Shown here piece by piece: positions 10,153 through 18,667 of a stretch of DNA of 18,667 nt. Every line of letters begins with the position of its first letter. Within the stretch, counting starts at the first letter, position 1. Below the pieces are notes generated by a model. It made no database searches, had not been told where the DNA came from, and worked only from the letters and a program-made list of their open reading frames with translations. The stretch is taken from contig NWUY0300052649.1 of NCBI GenBank assembly GCA_004151065.3, forward strand, positions 1 to 18,667, read 5' to 3'. Position numbers and translations under genes: made by a program. The stretch comes from Larix sibirica. Lineage: Eukaryota; Streptophyta; Pinopsida; Pinales; Pinaceae.

Positions 10153-10580
10153 TTTATCTTGATCCGTCTCAAATTTAAGAAGGGTTGAGACATCCTACGT
10201 GAATAATGTTAGCCTTCAGGTTCCTAGACCTTGCAATATACTTCTCAACCATGTCAAAGTCACCCATCTTGAAATTGGAGATTTCAATTTCAAGTCGGTT
10301 GCTATGATTAGTATTCATTGTTCCAAATAGAATTTTGAAGTTATCCCATATTTCCTTTGCACCTTTGTTATCCTTGGTATGATTAAAGAGATTAGGGTCA
10401 ACATAAATAGTGATTACAACCCAAGAGCTTCATCCACCTTCAAGCATACGAGGTCATAACTGACATCATCTTTAGAAGGAAGCGACCTCACCAAGTACAT
10501 CCATTAACCTTTGCTCTAAAATATGGAAATAATTTGATCTACCCAAGAATGATAGTTTCCCCCCTTCAAATATAGAAACA
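10153..10580 (-). pseudogene. Ty1/copia gag remnant of element A
   Basis: Near 10575 the minus strand reads KGGNYHSWVDQIISIF before a stop, the usual start of copia gag. Around 10490-10430 it reads VRSLPSKDDVSYDLVCLKVD. The clearest block is stop-free for 62 codons, 10378-10193: KGAKEIWDNFKILFG, then FDMVEKYIARSRNLKANIIH. This matches the gag domain of copia elements, the coat protein that packages element RNA. A frameshift follows near 10193, after which the reading passes to the frame that opens at 10152. At least one stop lies between the blocks. Confidence 0.7.
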
Positions 10581-10904
10581 ACCATTTAAATACATAATCT
10601 TAAGAACATCATGATGAAGACTCCTTATTGAATTAATACTTTCAGAAATTCTCCCTTACAGAGCCAAATGGTACAAAACCTTAGGTCACCCTAGCAATGA
10701 AGGTGTTGGCCTTAAAGAATGATGAAAAGTTCCAAAGAACAACCTAAAAGAAAGGTGCAACCCTAGAATAGGGTTTGTATTTCTAGAACCCCTAGATAAA
10801 CCCTAAAAGAGATTATAAAAAAGTCAAGTTTCCACATTGTAGTAAAGATGCCACTAGCCAATAGTTTTTGAATGAACCAAAAGACTTGAAAGAGTAAAAT
10901 ATCA
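10581..10904 (-). other. Leader of copia element A
   Basis: This stretch lies between the primer site and the first gag residues on the minus strand. It is AT-rich and holds no gene, as expected for a 5' untranslated leader of about 320 bases. Confidence 0.5.
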
Positions 10905-10921
10905 CGCTCGCCCTAATACCA
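10905..10921 (-). other. Primer binding site of element A
   Basis: The minus strand reads TGGTATTAGGGCGAGCG directly after the CA end of the LTR. It resembles the initiator tRNA-Met site TGGTATCAGAGC with C to T at position 7 and A to G at position 9. Confidence 0.65.
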
Positions 10922-11432
10922 TGTTGAGATTTATAATAGTCAATCAATGGAACCAAATCTCACCTAGATTCTAAAATAACCTCCTTACAAGTGTATTAGA
11001 GAGAGAGTGAAAAAATGAAGCTCAAATGCTGAAAACGAAAACACACAAGTGCACATAAGAGAAAAGAAGCCAATCATAATACAAAACACAAAAATAAGTG
11101 CTCTTCGTCTTATAACGCTCTGTAATTCAGATAAAAAAAACACATTATAAGATTATACAAATGAGAGGTTGAGTTGTGTATTTATACTCGAATGAGGTGC
11201 TTCTTCAAGAGGGTGCATCCCTTCAAGAGTGGGTTATGGGCTCACGTAGCAAGAGAACACACACTAATAAGGTATTGAGTTTACATGTCAAGTTAGACTA
11301 GGTCTACCTTAACCATAAACCTAGTATACAATAAATGAAATAAAATATGGCATTCACCATAATTACAAGTATATACTAATATATATGAATGAGTCCTAGT
11401 CAAATGTACATAGTACACCAATAATTCCAACA
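10922..11432 (-). mobile_element. 5' LTR of copia element A (511 bp)
   Basis: On the minus strand it starts TGTTGGAATT and ends ATCTCAACA, giving TGTTG/CAACA inverted ends. A TATA box (TATAAATAC, minus strand, about 11178-11186) lies inside, as expected for a promoter driving leftward transcription of the element. A primer site follows. No matching 3' LTR is visible to the left, where the element is cut at its integrase by LTR B1. The upstream flank is GTTTC on the minus strand (11437-11433), half of a possible target-site duplication whose partner is not in the window. Confidence 0.75.
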
Positions 11433-11436
11433 GAAA

Positions 11437-11733
11437 CTATAAATATTCATCATCTTCAAAACAACACCATCCACTACTTTTTTGTATCCTTGCGCATTGA
11501 ATCTTCTCAATATATGGTGGAATCAAATCATTATATGCTGCAATGAGATGCATGCAAATAGGGGTAAATTCATTGGGCATGTTATCCCCTAATATGTAGG
11601 GGTGACTTGATAATTATTTCCTATGTGATCTTCTATCACATCCAACAATTCCACGGATGAGATCTATGGTTTGCCCCTGGATATTTAACAAAGACATCTT
11701 CACCTTGCTCAATTTGCCATGATATGTGCCATG
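11437..11733 (-). other. Unrecognised coding-like stretch ending just before LTR A
   Basis: Read leftward from 11733 the frame has 98 codons, one internal TAA (near 11613) and a terminal TAG at 11439-11437. Segments include MSLLNIQGQTIDLIRGIVG, NMPNEFTPICMHLIAAYNDL and CARIQKSSGWCCFEDDEYL. The mixed composition and low stop count look coding, but I do not recognise the family. The stop codon lies only four bases from the edge of LTR A, so the element may have inserted at the end of an older gene or repeat ORF. An overlapping frame at 11827-11636 is in another phase and looks accidental. Confidence 0.35.
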
Positions 11734-11739
11734 TGCTAG

Positions 11740-12170
11740 AGATTGAGGGAGACATACATTTTGCACCATTATTATGGCATATGCTCTTTAGTTGACTTAT
11801 GGTTAATGATTTCTTATGTGCGGACATGACCGGATGGAATCAATTGTGTTACTCTATAATGACTCATATATCTTAGATGGTTGTCTCATAGCTAATGATG
11901 CATTATGATGTGGTTATAATTCTTGCTCATATTAAGTGTGTAAACTTATGAATCAAGTGTATTCTTGGGGATCTAAGTAAGTGTTATGTAGCCAATAAAC
12001 TTTAATTCATTCATGATATCTAGAAACAATGCAAACACATGAGAGTGGAAAAATCAATATTTTATTCCTTCTCCATCCTAACTATTACAATGGAGGTTCA
12101 ACCTCTTTATAACTAATATATGAGATTTTCAAAAATTACTAATTTTAGAAAATTCTCGCATGACTCTAAA
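11740..12170. other. Unassigned AT-rich DNA left of the sequence gap
   Basis: I see no gene, repeat unit or RNA gene. It ends at the N at 12171. Confidence 0.4.
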
Positions 12171-12171
12171 N
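12171..12171. other. Undetermined base (N), possible assembly join
   Basis: This is the only N in the window. It sits exactly where the similarity of LTR B2 to LTR B1 stops. Confidence 0.9.
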
Positions 12172-12443
12172 TACGTATGATTTTTTCACAAATGATCATC
12201 AAGTAGATGATCCTCCATGCTCTTTAAAAATAAATCATGGACAAATCAAGTGTCAAGCCATAGATATATAGCTATTAAGATCAAGCTGAAGATGAACTAT
12301 CTGATCACTTTATGTCTAGAATATATCATGACCATCAGATTACATAAGTACAAATGCATACTAAAGAAATGTAAACTTTACTTAAAGATGCATTATACCA
12401 AGTTCATCTTAACTAACTTCTGAGTGTCTAAAATATCCTAACA
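12172..12443 (-). mobile_element. Truncated LTR B2, second copy of LTR B
   Basis: The segment aligns with 8718-8986 in the same orientation, with small differences and a 43-bp exact run (12302-12344). The minus-strand start TGTTAGGATATTT is conserved at 12443. Only the first 270 bp or so are present; the part that would reach the CA end and primer site is missing beyond the N. Outside the LTR start both copies share CAAGGATT within 12 bases, which is more than a 5-bp target duplication and unexplained. Confidence 0.7.
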
Positions 12444-12467
12444 TTTTCAAGGATTTTTTTTATCAAT

Positions 12468-12810
12468 GCACCCAAAACTCACAAGAATCGATGCTTTGGA
12501 GGTAATTTACAAAAACCCACCCCTAAAAGTCATAAGAATTGATGTTTGGGAGGCATTTTTTAAGAAAATGCCATGAGAACTTCAATTCTCATTACTTTGA
12601 AGGGTAATTTTTTACAAGCCAACTACAAAGATTCAATTTAGATGTCAATAAGGCCACTTTTAAAAAATATACCCTTGAATGTAGATTTACAAGTACTCTT
12701 TTTAAAGCAACACCTAAAATGCATGCAAATTGATGTTTTGGAGGTACTTTTTAAAACATCTGGCCCAAAACTTCAATCTTCATGTCTTTTGGGGATGGTT
12801 TTCAAAATCC
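12468..12810 (+). repeat. Degenerate tandem repeat, about 50-bp period, about seven units
   Basis: Units start near 12469, 12518, 12570, 12618, 12670, 12711 and 12762. The clearest read CCCAAAACT.A.AAGAATTGATG followed by TTTGGAGGTA.TTTTT.AAAAA; units 1, 2, 6 and 7 are the best preserved. Spacing varies from 41 to 52. The open frame at 12642-12866 simply runs along these units and is not considered a gene. Confidence 0.6.
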
Positions 12811-12869
12811 ATACATTGAAAGCCCTTACTTTTTTTTTTGCAATGGTAAGACCAACACAAACCTAAACC

Positions 12870-15240
12870 AGCTCGAAAAGGATAAATTTTCATATTACTT
12901 ATGTTTTCAAATTTTCTACAAAATATTCTCCTTTGAAAAATATCATGTATAATGATTTTTTATTTATCATAAACAACAAACATATATTAAAAAAATCATT
13001 TAAAAGTATTATATATTTATCAAGTCATAATTTCAATGATAGGAATTTCCAGGGTCAACATCACTCTGTCAGATGTCTCGATCACCATCTTGTATGCAAA
13101 ACAATCATTATCAAGATGGAAGCACCGTCATCCTCCCTCCCTCATGAGGACTATTAGGTCATAATAGCATTAATACGAATGTTAGAAATACAATGTGATT
13201 AATGAACATGGAAAATTTTATCGAGATTGGATAAAAAGAAAATAATTTTGTTAAATCAATGAAATAACACCCTCTTTTTGTTGGTGCATTAACGCTCTTT
13301 GTGGGGTTGTTTTTCATTATAGGTATGATTCTTCTCAAAGTAGTATTCTAACTTCATTTTCATTGCATCTCATCAATGATGACACTCTTTCACTTGCTTG
13401 TTAATCCCTTAACTGAGCTACACAAATTAAATATTTAGGGGCCATCCTTGAGTGGCGTTGTCTTGGAAAATATTGACAGGGTTTAGGACATATCATGCTC
13501 TAATGAATGATTAAGTATTAAGTGTATGGTTGAGTATATCATTATACATGTTTAATTTGAGGCTCACCCACTTTAGTTCTTTACAATTACCTCTCATATG
13601 CATCAATTAGCCAAAGATTCTTTAGGATTACCCCTTAGACCCTTGGAGATTCATCAACTATACAAGAGAGGTAACCCTATTGAGCTTTTTTCTCTTATAA
13701 TGATATTTGTTAAAATCCTTTTTATGGTACATTGAGGAGGAAACAATCTTTGTATTAATTAGAGATAACTACATTGTTAAAATGAACATGTATTCCATTA
13801 ATAGTATTTGCTACTATATGTACTCTTTGAATTGTTCTTCCACCTTCCCTCTACTTGCTATGTAGGCATAACTCAATAATGTAGTTAAGGGTCATATGAT
13901 AGTGTGATCCACATATTAGGATAGAGACTAACCATCACAAGATCATATTGCTTATGAAGATATGAATTGTGGATTATGTACACTCCAAGAACTTGAGACC
14001 AAGGTGAATTTAGTTTTTATTGCTTCATCTATTATGATATTCAAATAAAATATTCTTGTATCTATGATGTATCTAATTTTTTATTACTTAAACCAAATTT
14101 GTATTGCACTCTATTAAGATATTATAATTCTTTAATTCTTTAATGCCATACTCTACTAATACCCTCTAAGATGGGAATGCAATGCATCCCTGGCTACTAA
14201 GCCATCCCCTTATACATAAGCATTACAAAGAGCTTTAAAGAATGCAATGCATCTTGGCTACTACAAGCTCAACTAGTATGCTAAGAAACAACCATTTAAA
14301 CAATCTGATGGTTTTGCTTCCACTAGTTGTACATTAAAACCTTTTCACGATATTAATTTCATCTATGATTCATGAAGCTGAGATCACATAACAACTCAAA
14401 TTTGAGGTTAGATATATTATCTCTTGCACAACACATGATTCCTTTCTTGAAGCCGATTTGATTTTCACTTTTTTATTTAAACATATTGCTGCTGTGTTGA
14501 TGAACAATTTTCTACTTTTATATATATATATATATTACTCTCATTGAACTACTTTTCTCACTTGTGAATGTATAATATTATATTTTGCTCCTTTGTAGAT
14601 GTGAATACAGGTAATAGTTGTTGTGGTTGGTCACGTGATAATTCGGAGGTTGCTCACCGCGATCAAAAAGTCCATAGCTACGACCGTTTGCTTCCACATA
14701 CAAAAATACAAAACGTAAGGTATTACAAGCTGGACTGCCATTCATAGAAGTTTTTATAACAATTAGAAATATATCCAGATGCCTGGTATTCATTATTACA
14801 CGCGTGTACATCTTAGTCTTGTTTTCTCCCATACACGCAGAAAACTTGTCTACAACTACAAAGCCCAACTAACGTTCAAGCCCAAGCTTTTAACTTTAAT
14901 TTTGGAAAGGCCGGAAATCGGTATGGTCTATCATGTACTTACAATTGACATTTTCAACAAAAGTAGTATGCAAATTTTGCTTCAATCAGTATACAAAATC
15001 TGTGAAGTCTCACTCCTCCGCGATTGTGGAGTTCCAGAATGAGATTTCTTGGCGTAATGTGAGAATCGGGAGGATCCTGTAGAATTCAGTAAATAACGTA
15101 TCTGTAATAGAAATATATATCTACTCTTTGGTAGGTATGCTCACAAAAAACAGGAGAAAAAAGAAGTAGCCATGGCTTCTAACTAGAAAATGAAATAACC
15201 AAGAAAACTTCCATGGTTTATGGTATAATTAACTATGAGA
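12870..15240. other. Gene-poor stretch between the repeats and the ERF gene
   Basis: I recognise no gene in 2.4 kb. A (TA)n microsatellite occupies 14519-14535. A short repeated phrase, GAATGCAATGCATC..TGGCTACT, occurs near 14173 and 14238. From about 14600 the composition is less AT-rich and CpG reappears, suggesting low-copy flanking DNA of the gene. Frames at 14578-14868 (-) and 14779-15042 (+) overlap and show no family motif. Confidence 0.5.
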
Positions 15241-15273
15241 GGATTCTGGAGAGAATGAAGAAAACTTGAGATG

Positions 15274-16461
15274 CTAGAAGGGATTCAACAGGGGATATGA
15301 AAAACGGATGAATTCTTCACTGTCTGTAGAGCGAAGCAATTCTTCTAAGTAATCTGCGCCAAGATCCTGCACCTCCACTACATCTGGAACTGAAAAAAAA
15401 TCATCCATGCCTGTCAAACGGTCATCAACGGCCGTCCCGCTCCAAATTTGTGTGGTATTCGACCGTTTGAGAGGTGGTTGGTCTTCTTCTGAAAACCCTA
15501 AACCACTGGCCCTTTTTCTGATCATACCACATACTGATAAATCATTGAAATTTGCATAAGAGGGAAAAGATGAGCGACACCCTGTTACAGGATAACGGGT
15601 TACTGGAATAGGAGATATAGTTTCTGAGTGAGCTAATTTAGCCCTAGGCAGGATGCAATGAACCGAATTAAGATCCTGAGCCAAGGCCTTAGATACGATT
15701 TCAAGAGGAAAGTTGAGATATGTAGTGGCTCCCCTCATCTTCAAAGCAGCCTTATCATATGCCATGGCTGCTTCTTCTGCGGTATCGAATGTCCCCAACC
15801 ACAACCTAGCTCCTTGCCGGGTTGAGTCCCTTATCTCAGCTGCAAATTTGCCCCAAGGGCGCCTCCGAACCCCTCTGTAATGCTTTGTAGGAGCTTTCTC
15901 CACACGACCTTGGTGTCTTTGTTCTGAACTGCAACTTTGAGTTTTCGTCTGGATTAATTCGGAAGCCGTTGCCACTGGTTCCGGATTTGAATGACCTGAA
16001 AACCCTTTTTCTAGTACTGTATCTTTCTCCTGCAAATCCTGCCAGCCATTAATCTCGTTTACAAGAGAGTTAAAAGCTTCAAAGTCCATAGAAGGCCATC
16101 GTGCCAAAGCGTTCTGAGGTTCATGGTTACTGCTTAATGATGGTAATTGATCCCACCCCATGATATGCTCATCGTCATTAATTGAACATTCAGGAGCCAT
16201 ATTTTCTTCACTGTTTGCTTCAAAGGAATGAGAGCATGTGCTTCCGTTCAAATTTGGGCTTATAACAATCTCCTCCTCATCATGGCTTGAAGCAGTACGG
16301 CCGGATGCCGTACTTATACTTGGACATGAGGATTTGGTAAGCCCAGAGGTCTCACCATCTGAAGTGATAGATGAAGACCCCACAAACGTGGCCCATACAT
16401 TCTCCAGAATCCTATCTCCACATTCCCAAACCTGTTGATCTCGTTGTTCTTGATAACTCAT
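15274..16461 (-). CDS. AP2/ERF-domain transcription factor, ERF subfamily (group IX-like)
   Basis: This is an uninterrupted 395-residue ORF. The AP2/ERF domain spans residues 194-252 ([19 protein letters not shown]...YLNFP). Ala207 and Asp212, at domain positions 14 and 19, mark the ERF rather than DREB subfamily. The known GCC-box contact positions are all present: Arg199, Arg201, Trp203, Glu209, Arg211, Arg219 and Trp221. It should act in the nucleus as a DNA-binding regulator. Basic patches Arg315-Lys316-Arg317 and Lys332-Arg333 could form a nuclear signal. Residues 360-377 ([16 protein letters not shown]) resemble the CMIX-1/EDLL activation motif of group IX ERFs, which in other plants act in ethylene, jasmonate and defence responses. 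The N-terminal 190 residues are acidic and Ser-rich, probably disordered; the protein is longer than many group IX members. The start ATG is the first in frame, with A at -3. No intron is needed. Group assignment is inference. Confidence 0.93.
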   Translation of the reverse strand: MSYQEQRDQQVWECGDRILENVWATFVGSSSITSDGETSGLTKSSCPSISTASGRTASSHDEEEIVISPNLNGSTCSHSFEANSEENMAPECSINDDEHIMGWDQLPSLSSNHEPQNALARWPSMDFEAFNSLVNEINGWQDLQEKDTVLEKGFSGHSNPEPVATASELIQTKTQSCSSEQRHQGRVEKAPTKHYRGVRRRPWGKFAAEIRDSTRQGARLWLGTFDTAEEAAMAYDKAALKMRGATTYLNFPLEIVSKALAQDLNSVHCILPRAKLAHSETISPIPVTRYPVTGCRSSFPSYANFNDLSVCGMIRKRASGLGFSEEDQPPLKRSNTTQIWSGTAVDDRLTGMDDFFSVPDVVEVQDLGADYLEELLRSTDSEEFIRFSYPLLNPF

Positions 16462-16612
16462 ACTTACACCCTTGCAAACTGTACTTCTCCCCCTGGAGTA
16501 TATTATTCCCTCTTATCTACCACCTTAACGGTTTTGAAATCAGTGAGAAGAAAATAATTTTCTCTGTGAAAACTATGTAAAGAGGAATGGGCCAGCTCTT
16601 GAAAATCAGCAA

Positions 16613-16660
16613 AAGATATATCCGAAGTCAATAGAGGCGTTCAGAAAAGGGTTTTTAAAG
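16613..16660 (-). promoter_or_regulatory. Possible core promoter of the ERF gene
   Basis: On the minus strand, CTTTAAAAAC (16660-16651) and GATATATC (about 16622-16614) are TATA-like sequences 150-200 bases upstream of the ATG. Either would give a 5' leader of about 120-170 bases. The choice is inference; no start site can be seen. Confidence 0.3.
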
Positions 16661-16939
16661 GGAGGAGAAGTTGGCAGCTACTTCCACCCAAAGTTACTTG
16701 CAGAGCAATGAACATCGTTTTTCCTTTAAAGAATGATGTGGACAAACTATAATTTATTGACAGCTTGGCTTTTCAGGAATCGAAGTTGTCATAGAAACAG
16801 TTGTTTAATCGCTGAAGTCGTTCATATGCATGCCATGCTTCTTTTGCATGCAAGCTCTTGTGATGAAAACAAGCTAACTGTTTGAAAAGTCTAGGTTTGT
16901 TATGAAACCGTGGGCAATCCCCGTTAGTTCAGAAGTCAA
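16627..16939 (-). promoter_or_regulatory. W-box cores and a palindrome upstream of the ERF gene
   Basis: TTGACT occurs on the minus strand at 16631-16626 and 16939-16934, and TTGAC on the plus strand near 16757. These match the WRKY-binding core. A perfect palindrome TTGCATGCAA (16844-16853), next to ATGCATGCCATGC, contains RY-type CATGCA motifs. Such short motifs are common by chance. Confidence 0.2.
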
Positions 16940-18667
16940 AGGCTATTCTACAAACTTACAATGGGCTTCCAATATTATTTAACATCATATCTATGGAAGT
17001 TGTACCATTTCTTTTAGCGGCCATGTCCTAGTTTGATTGCAATTCTTTTCATGGAGATAACCTGATTAAATAAATGGCAACACAATATCAAGGTAACTAT
17101 AATCATTCTTGTAGTTATCTCGTTCATTGAAAAGGGTGAAGAGTCCAAATTTGATCAATTTCCAACTTTAAAACTAAATTTCTATGTGTTATTTTGCATA
17201 AAATAAAGAGAACTTTCATAGCTTTAAACATAAAGAATCGACTGAGACATATATATATTCTCTTGTTACACTTTGTAAAGGGACAACAAATTTATACAAC
17301 TTGTTATTTATCAGAGCCTATCTCGTTCAGAAACATCGGGATATAAAATGGTAATTCAGATTAATTTTGTATGTTGATACTCAATCCAGGCGATAGTTCC
17401 AGTTGGCATTGCTTAGAACACAAGCCAATAGAAGTTTACTCAAGAGGGTTTTAGACATTATATTATTGGCGGTTGACCTCGAGCACTGTGATTGACGGAA
17501 AATACTGAAGATTTGGATGTTTATCCATAGGTTGATTGAGTAGATTGCAGAGATATATTTATGGTCGAATACATGCATTTTAATCTCTATTTAATTCAGG
17601 GAGATTATTAAACAAAAAAAAATCGAATATTAGCTACTTCAAAAGTCTGAATTGAATGACAGATAAAAAATTGGGTTTGGTAATATGGCCAGAACAACAG
17701 ATGTTCATTAACCGACTAAATTCATGCATGAAAGGCCTGCTGCCGTCATAAGACGCTTCTTAGGAACAATATATTGTATTTTAGGAACAGGAAATAACAC
17801 CTGGCTTTCACAAAAACCCTAGCAGAATTCCCAGCTGCTTATATGAAATCTGGGGTAGAATATCATTCAGTTCTATGAATCGTAAACAGCCAAAATCTTT
17901 CAAAACGTAACGTATGAATGTTAAACAGCTAATTATTCTAGGAGGTATGAACTGCAAATAGCAATTTTTATTTAGGGTTTAAATGGCAATGCAAATTCAA
18001 AGAACACTTTCGTATTATGGCATTCCTGTAAAAGATAAAAAATTTGTTAAATTATCTTATTTGGAAACGTAGTCTTCCAGGAGGTTCTGCATTAATGGTT
18101 TGGATTTGGTCGGTTGTAAAATATTCGATTAAAATGGTTACTTTAGCCTGGCATCTATGTGATTCCTTTCCTTTTCTGTTTATTCTGTTTAGAACATTCC
18201 GCTCATTGGCTCTTCAACGGATTTGAATCTGGGAATGAGAAGAAAACTATGTTAGTTTCCAGTTTCCACCGCATTTGATTCCATCGCTGTTGTAATTAGT
18301 AGTTTTAAATTCCAATTTCTGGAATATCCAGCTAGTTATGCATGCATATGAAGCAATCATGCATATCCTTCGGCCTCCGTGGCTAAACTTCTGTGACCAC
18401 TGAAACAAAAATAAATAAATAAATAAAAACATTTGTATTACCAGTCTGCATAAGCGATGTGAGGCTATTTCTGATTCTGAAGTGTGCTTCACGACAACAG
18501 TTCGGATTCTTCGCAGAGTGAAATTGTTTGGATTCTTCGTACAGTGAAAACGTCTGGCCCATAAATTGCCATCAAGATGTAAATCCTCAAAACGCACTTA
18601 AATCATTGAATATTCCTGCACAGGGAAGTGTATGGATAACATTTCGTATTATATTCTCGTTGCAAGA
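16940..18667. other. Upstream intergenic DNA, no gene recognised
   Basis: I see no convincing gene. Telo-box motifs lie at 17814-17821 (AAACCCTA) and 17973-17980 (TAGGGTTT). An (AAAT)n microsatellite is at 18406-18429. A 25-bp imperfect tandem pair, GGATTCTTCG..CAGTGAAA, lies at 18504-18556. The longest frame (18247-18597, minus, 116 codons) has no family pattern and crosses the microsatellite, so it is probably accidental. Confidence 0.5.

Noticed and set aside
12217-12423. Plus-strand frame of 68 codons
   Set aside because: It lies inside LTR B2, and the same DNA in B1 is interrupted.
8718-12455. B1 and B2 as the two LTRs of a single element enclosing copia A
   Set aside because: B1 is followed by its own primer site, which marks it as a 5' LTR, and the N makes the B2 border unreliable.
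12642-12866. Plus-strand frame of 74 codons
   Set aside because: It follows the degenerate 50-bp tandem repeat and reflects its composition.
16238-16580. Two plus-strand frames at the 5' end of the ERF gene
   Set aside because: They are antisense to the well-supported ERF coding sequence and its leader, with no recognisable motif.
18247-18597. Minus-strand 116-codon frame as a small gene
   Set aside because: It crosses an (AAAT)n microsatellite and a short tandem pair, and shows no domain.
1-18667. CRISPR array, bacterial operon or tRNA/rRNA genes
   Set aside because: No regularly spaced repeats with unique spacers, no operon-like packing and no recognisable structural RNA; the content is that of a plant nuclear genome.

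Overview
The window looks like nuclear DNA from a seed plant with a large, repeat-rich genome. A gymnosperm such as a conifer is my best guess, an inference from the style of the repeats. It holds one intact protein-coding gene, an intronless ERF-type AP2 transcription factor on the minus strand at 15274-16461. Almost everything from 1 to about 12.8 kb is decayed LTR-retrotransposon sequence: AT-rich, poor in CpG, and full of stops and frameshifts.

Layout. 1-2057 (+): the 3' part of the pol region of a Ty3/gypsy element, in the order RNase H, integrase, C-terminal tail, then a second RNase H-like domain. A second RNase H suggests the Tat lineage. About 2290-3573 (-): a broken antisense coding remnant resembling the plant mobile domain, probably an extra ORF of the same element. 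3650-6970: mostly unassigned, with a G-rich repeat block at 5285-5480 and an unrecognised coding-like frame at 5544-6350. 6974-7364 (+): an LTR with TGATG/CATCA ends followed by a tRNA-iMet-type primer binding site. 8524-8986 (-): a complete copia-type LTR (B1) with its primer site. 8998-11432 (-): a Ty1/copia element (A) with LTR, primer site, gag, protease and a partial integrase that stops at the edge of B1. 11437-11733 (-): an unrecognised coding-like stretch. 12171: a single N, beside a truncated second copy of LTR B (B2, 12172-12443). 12468-12810: a degenerate tandem repeat of about 50 bp. 12.9-15.2 kb: nothing recognisable. 15274-16461: the ERF gene. 16.5-18.7 kb: its upstream region, with short motifs only.

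The retroelements look dead: catalytic residues are lost or replaced by stops. The ERF gene is open from start to stop, keeps all DNA-contact residues of the AP2/ERF domain, and has far more CpG than the repeats. It is the only part of the window I expect to be functional. I found no clear new biological system. The most unusual items are the two-RNase-H gypsy relic with an antisense ORF, the LTR B repeat pair broken at the N, and the unrecognised stretch at 11437-11733.
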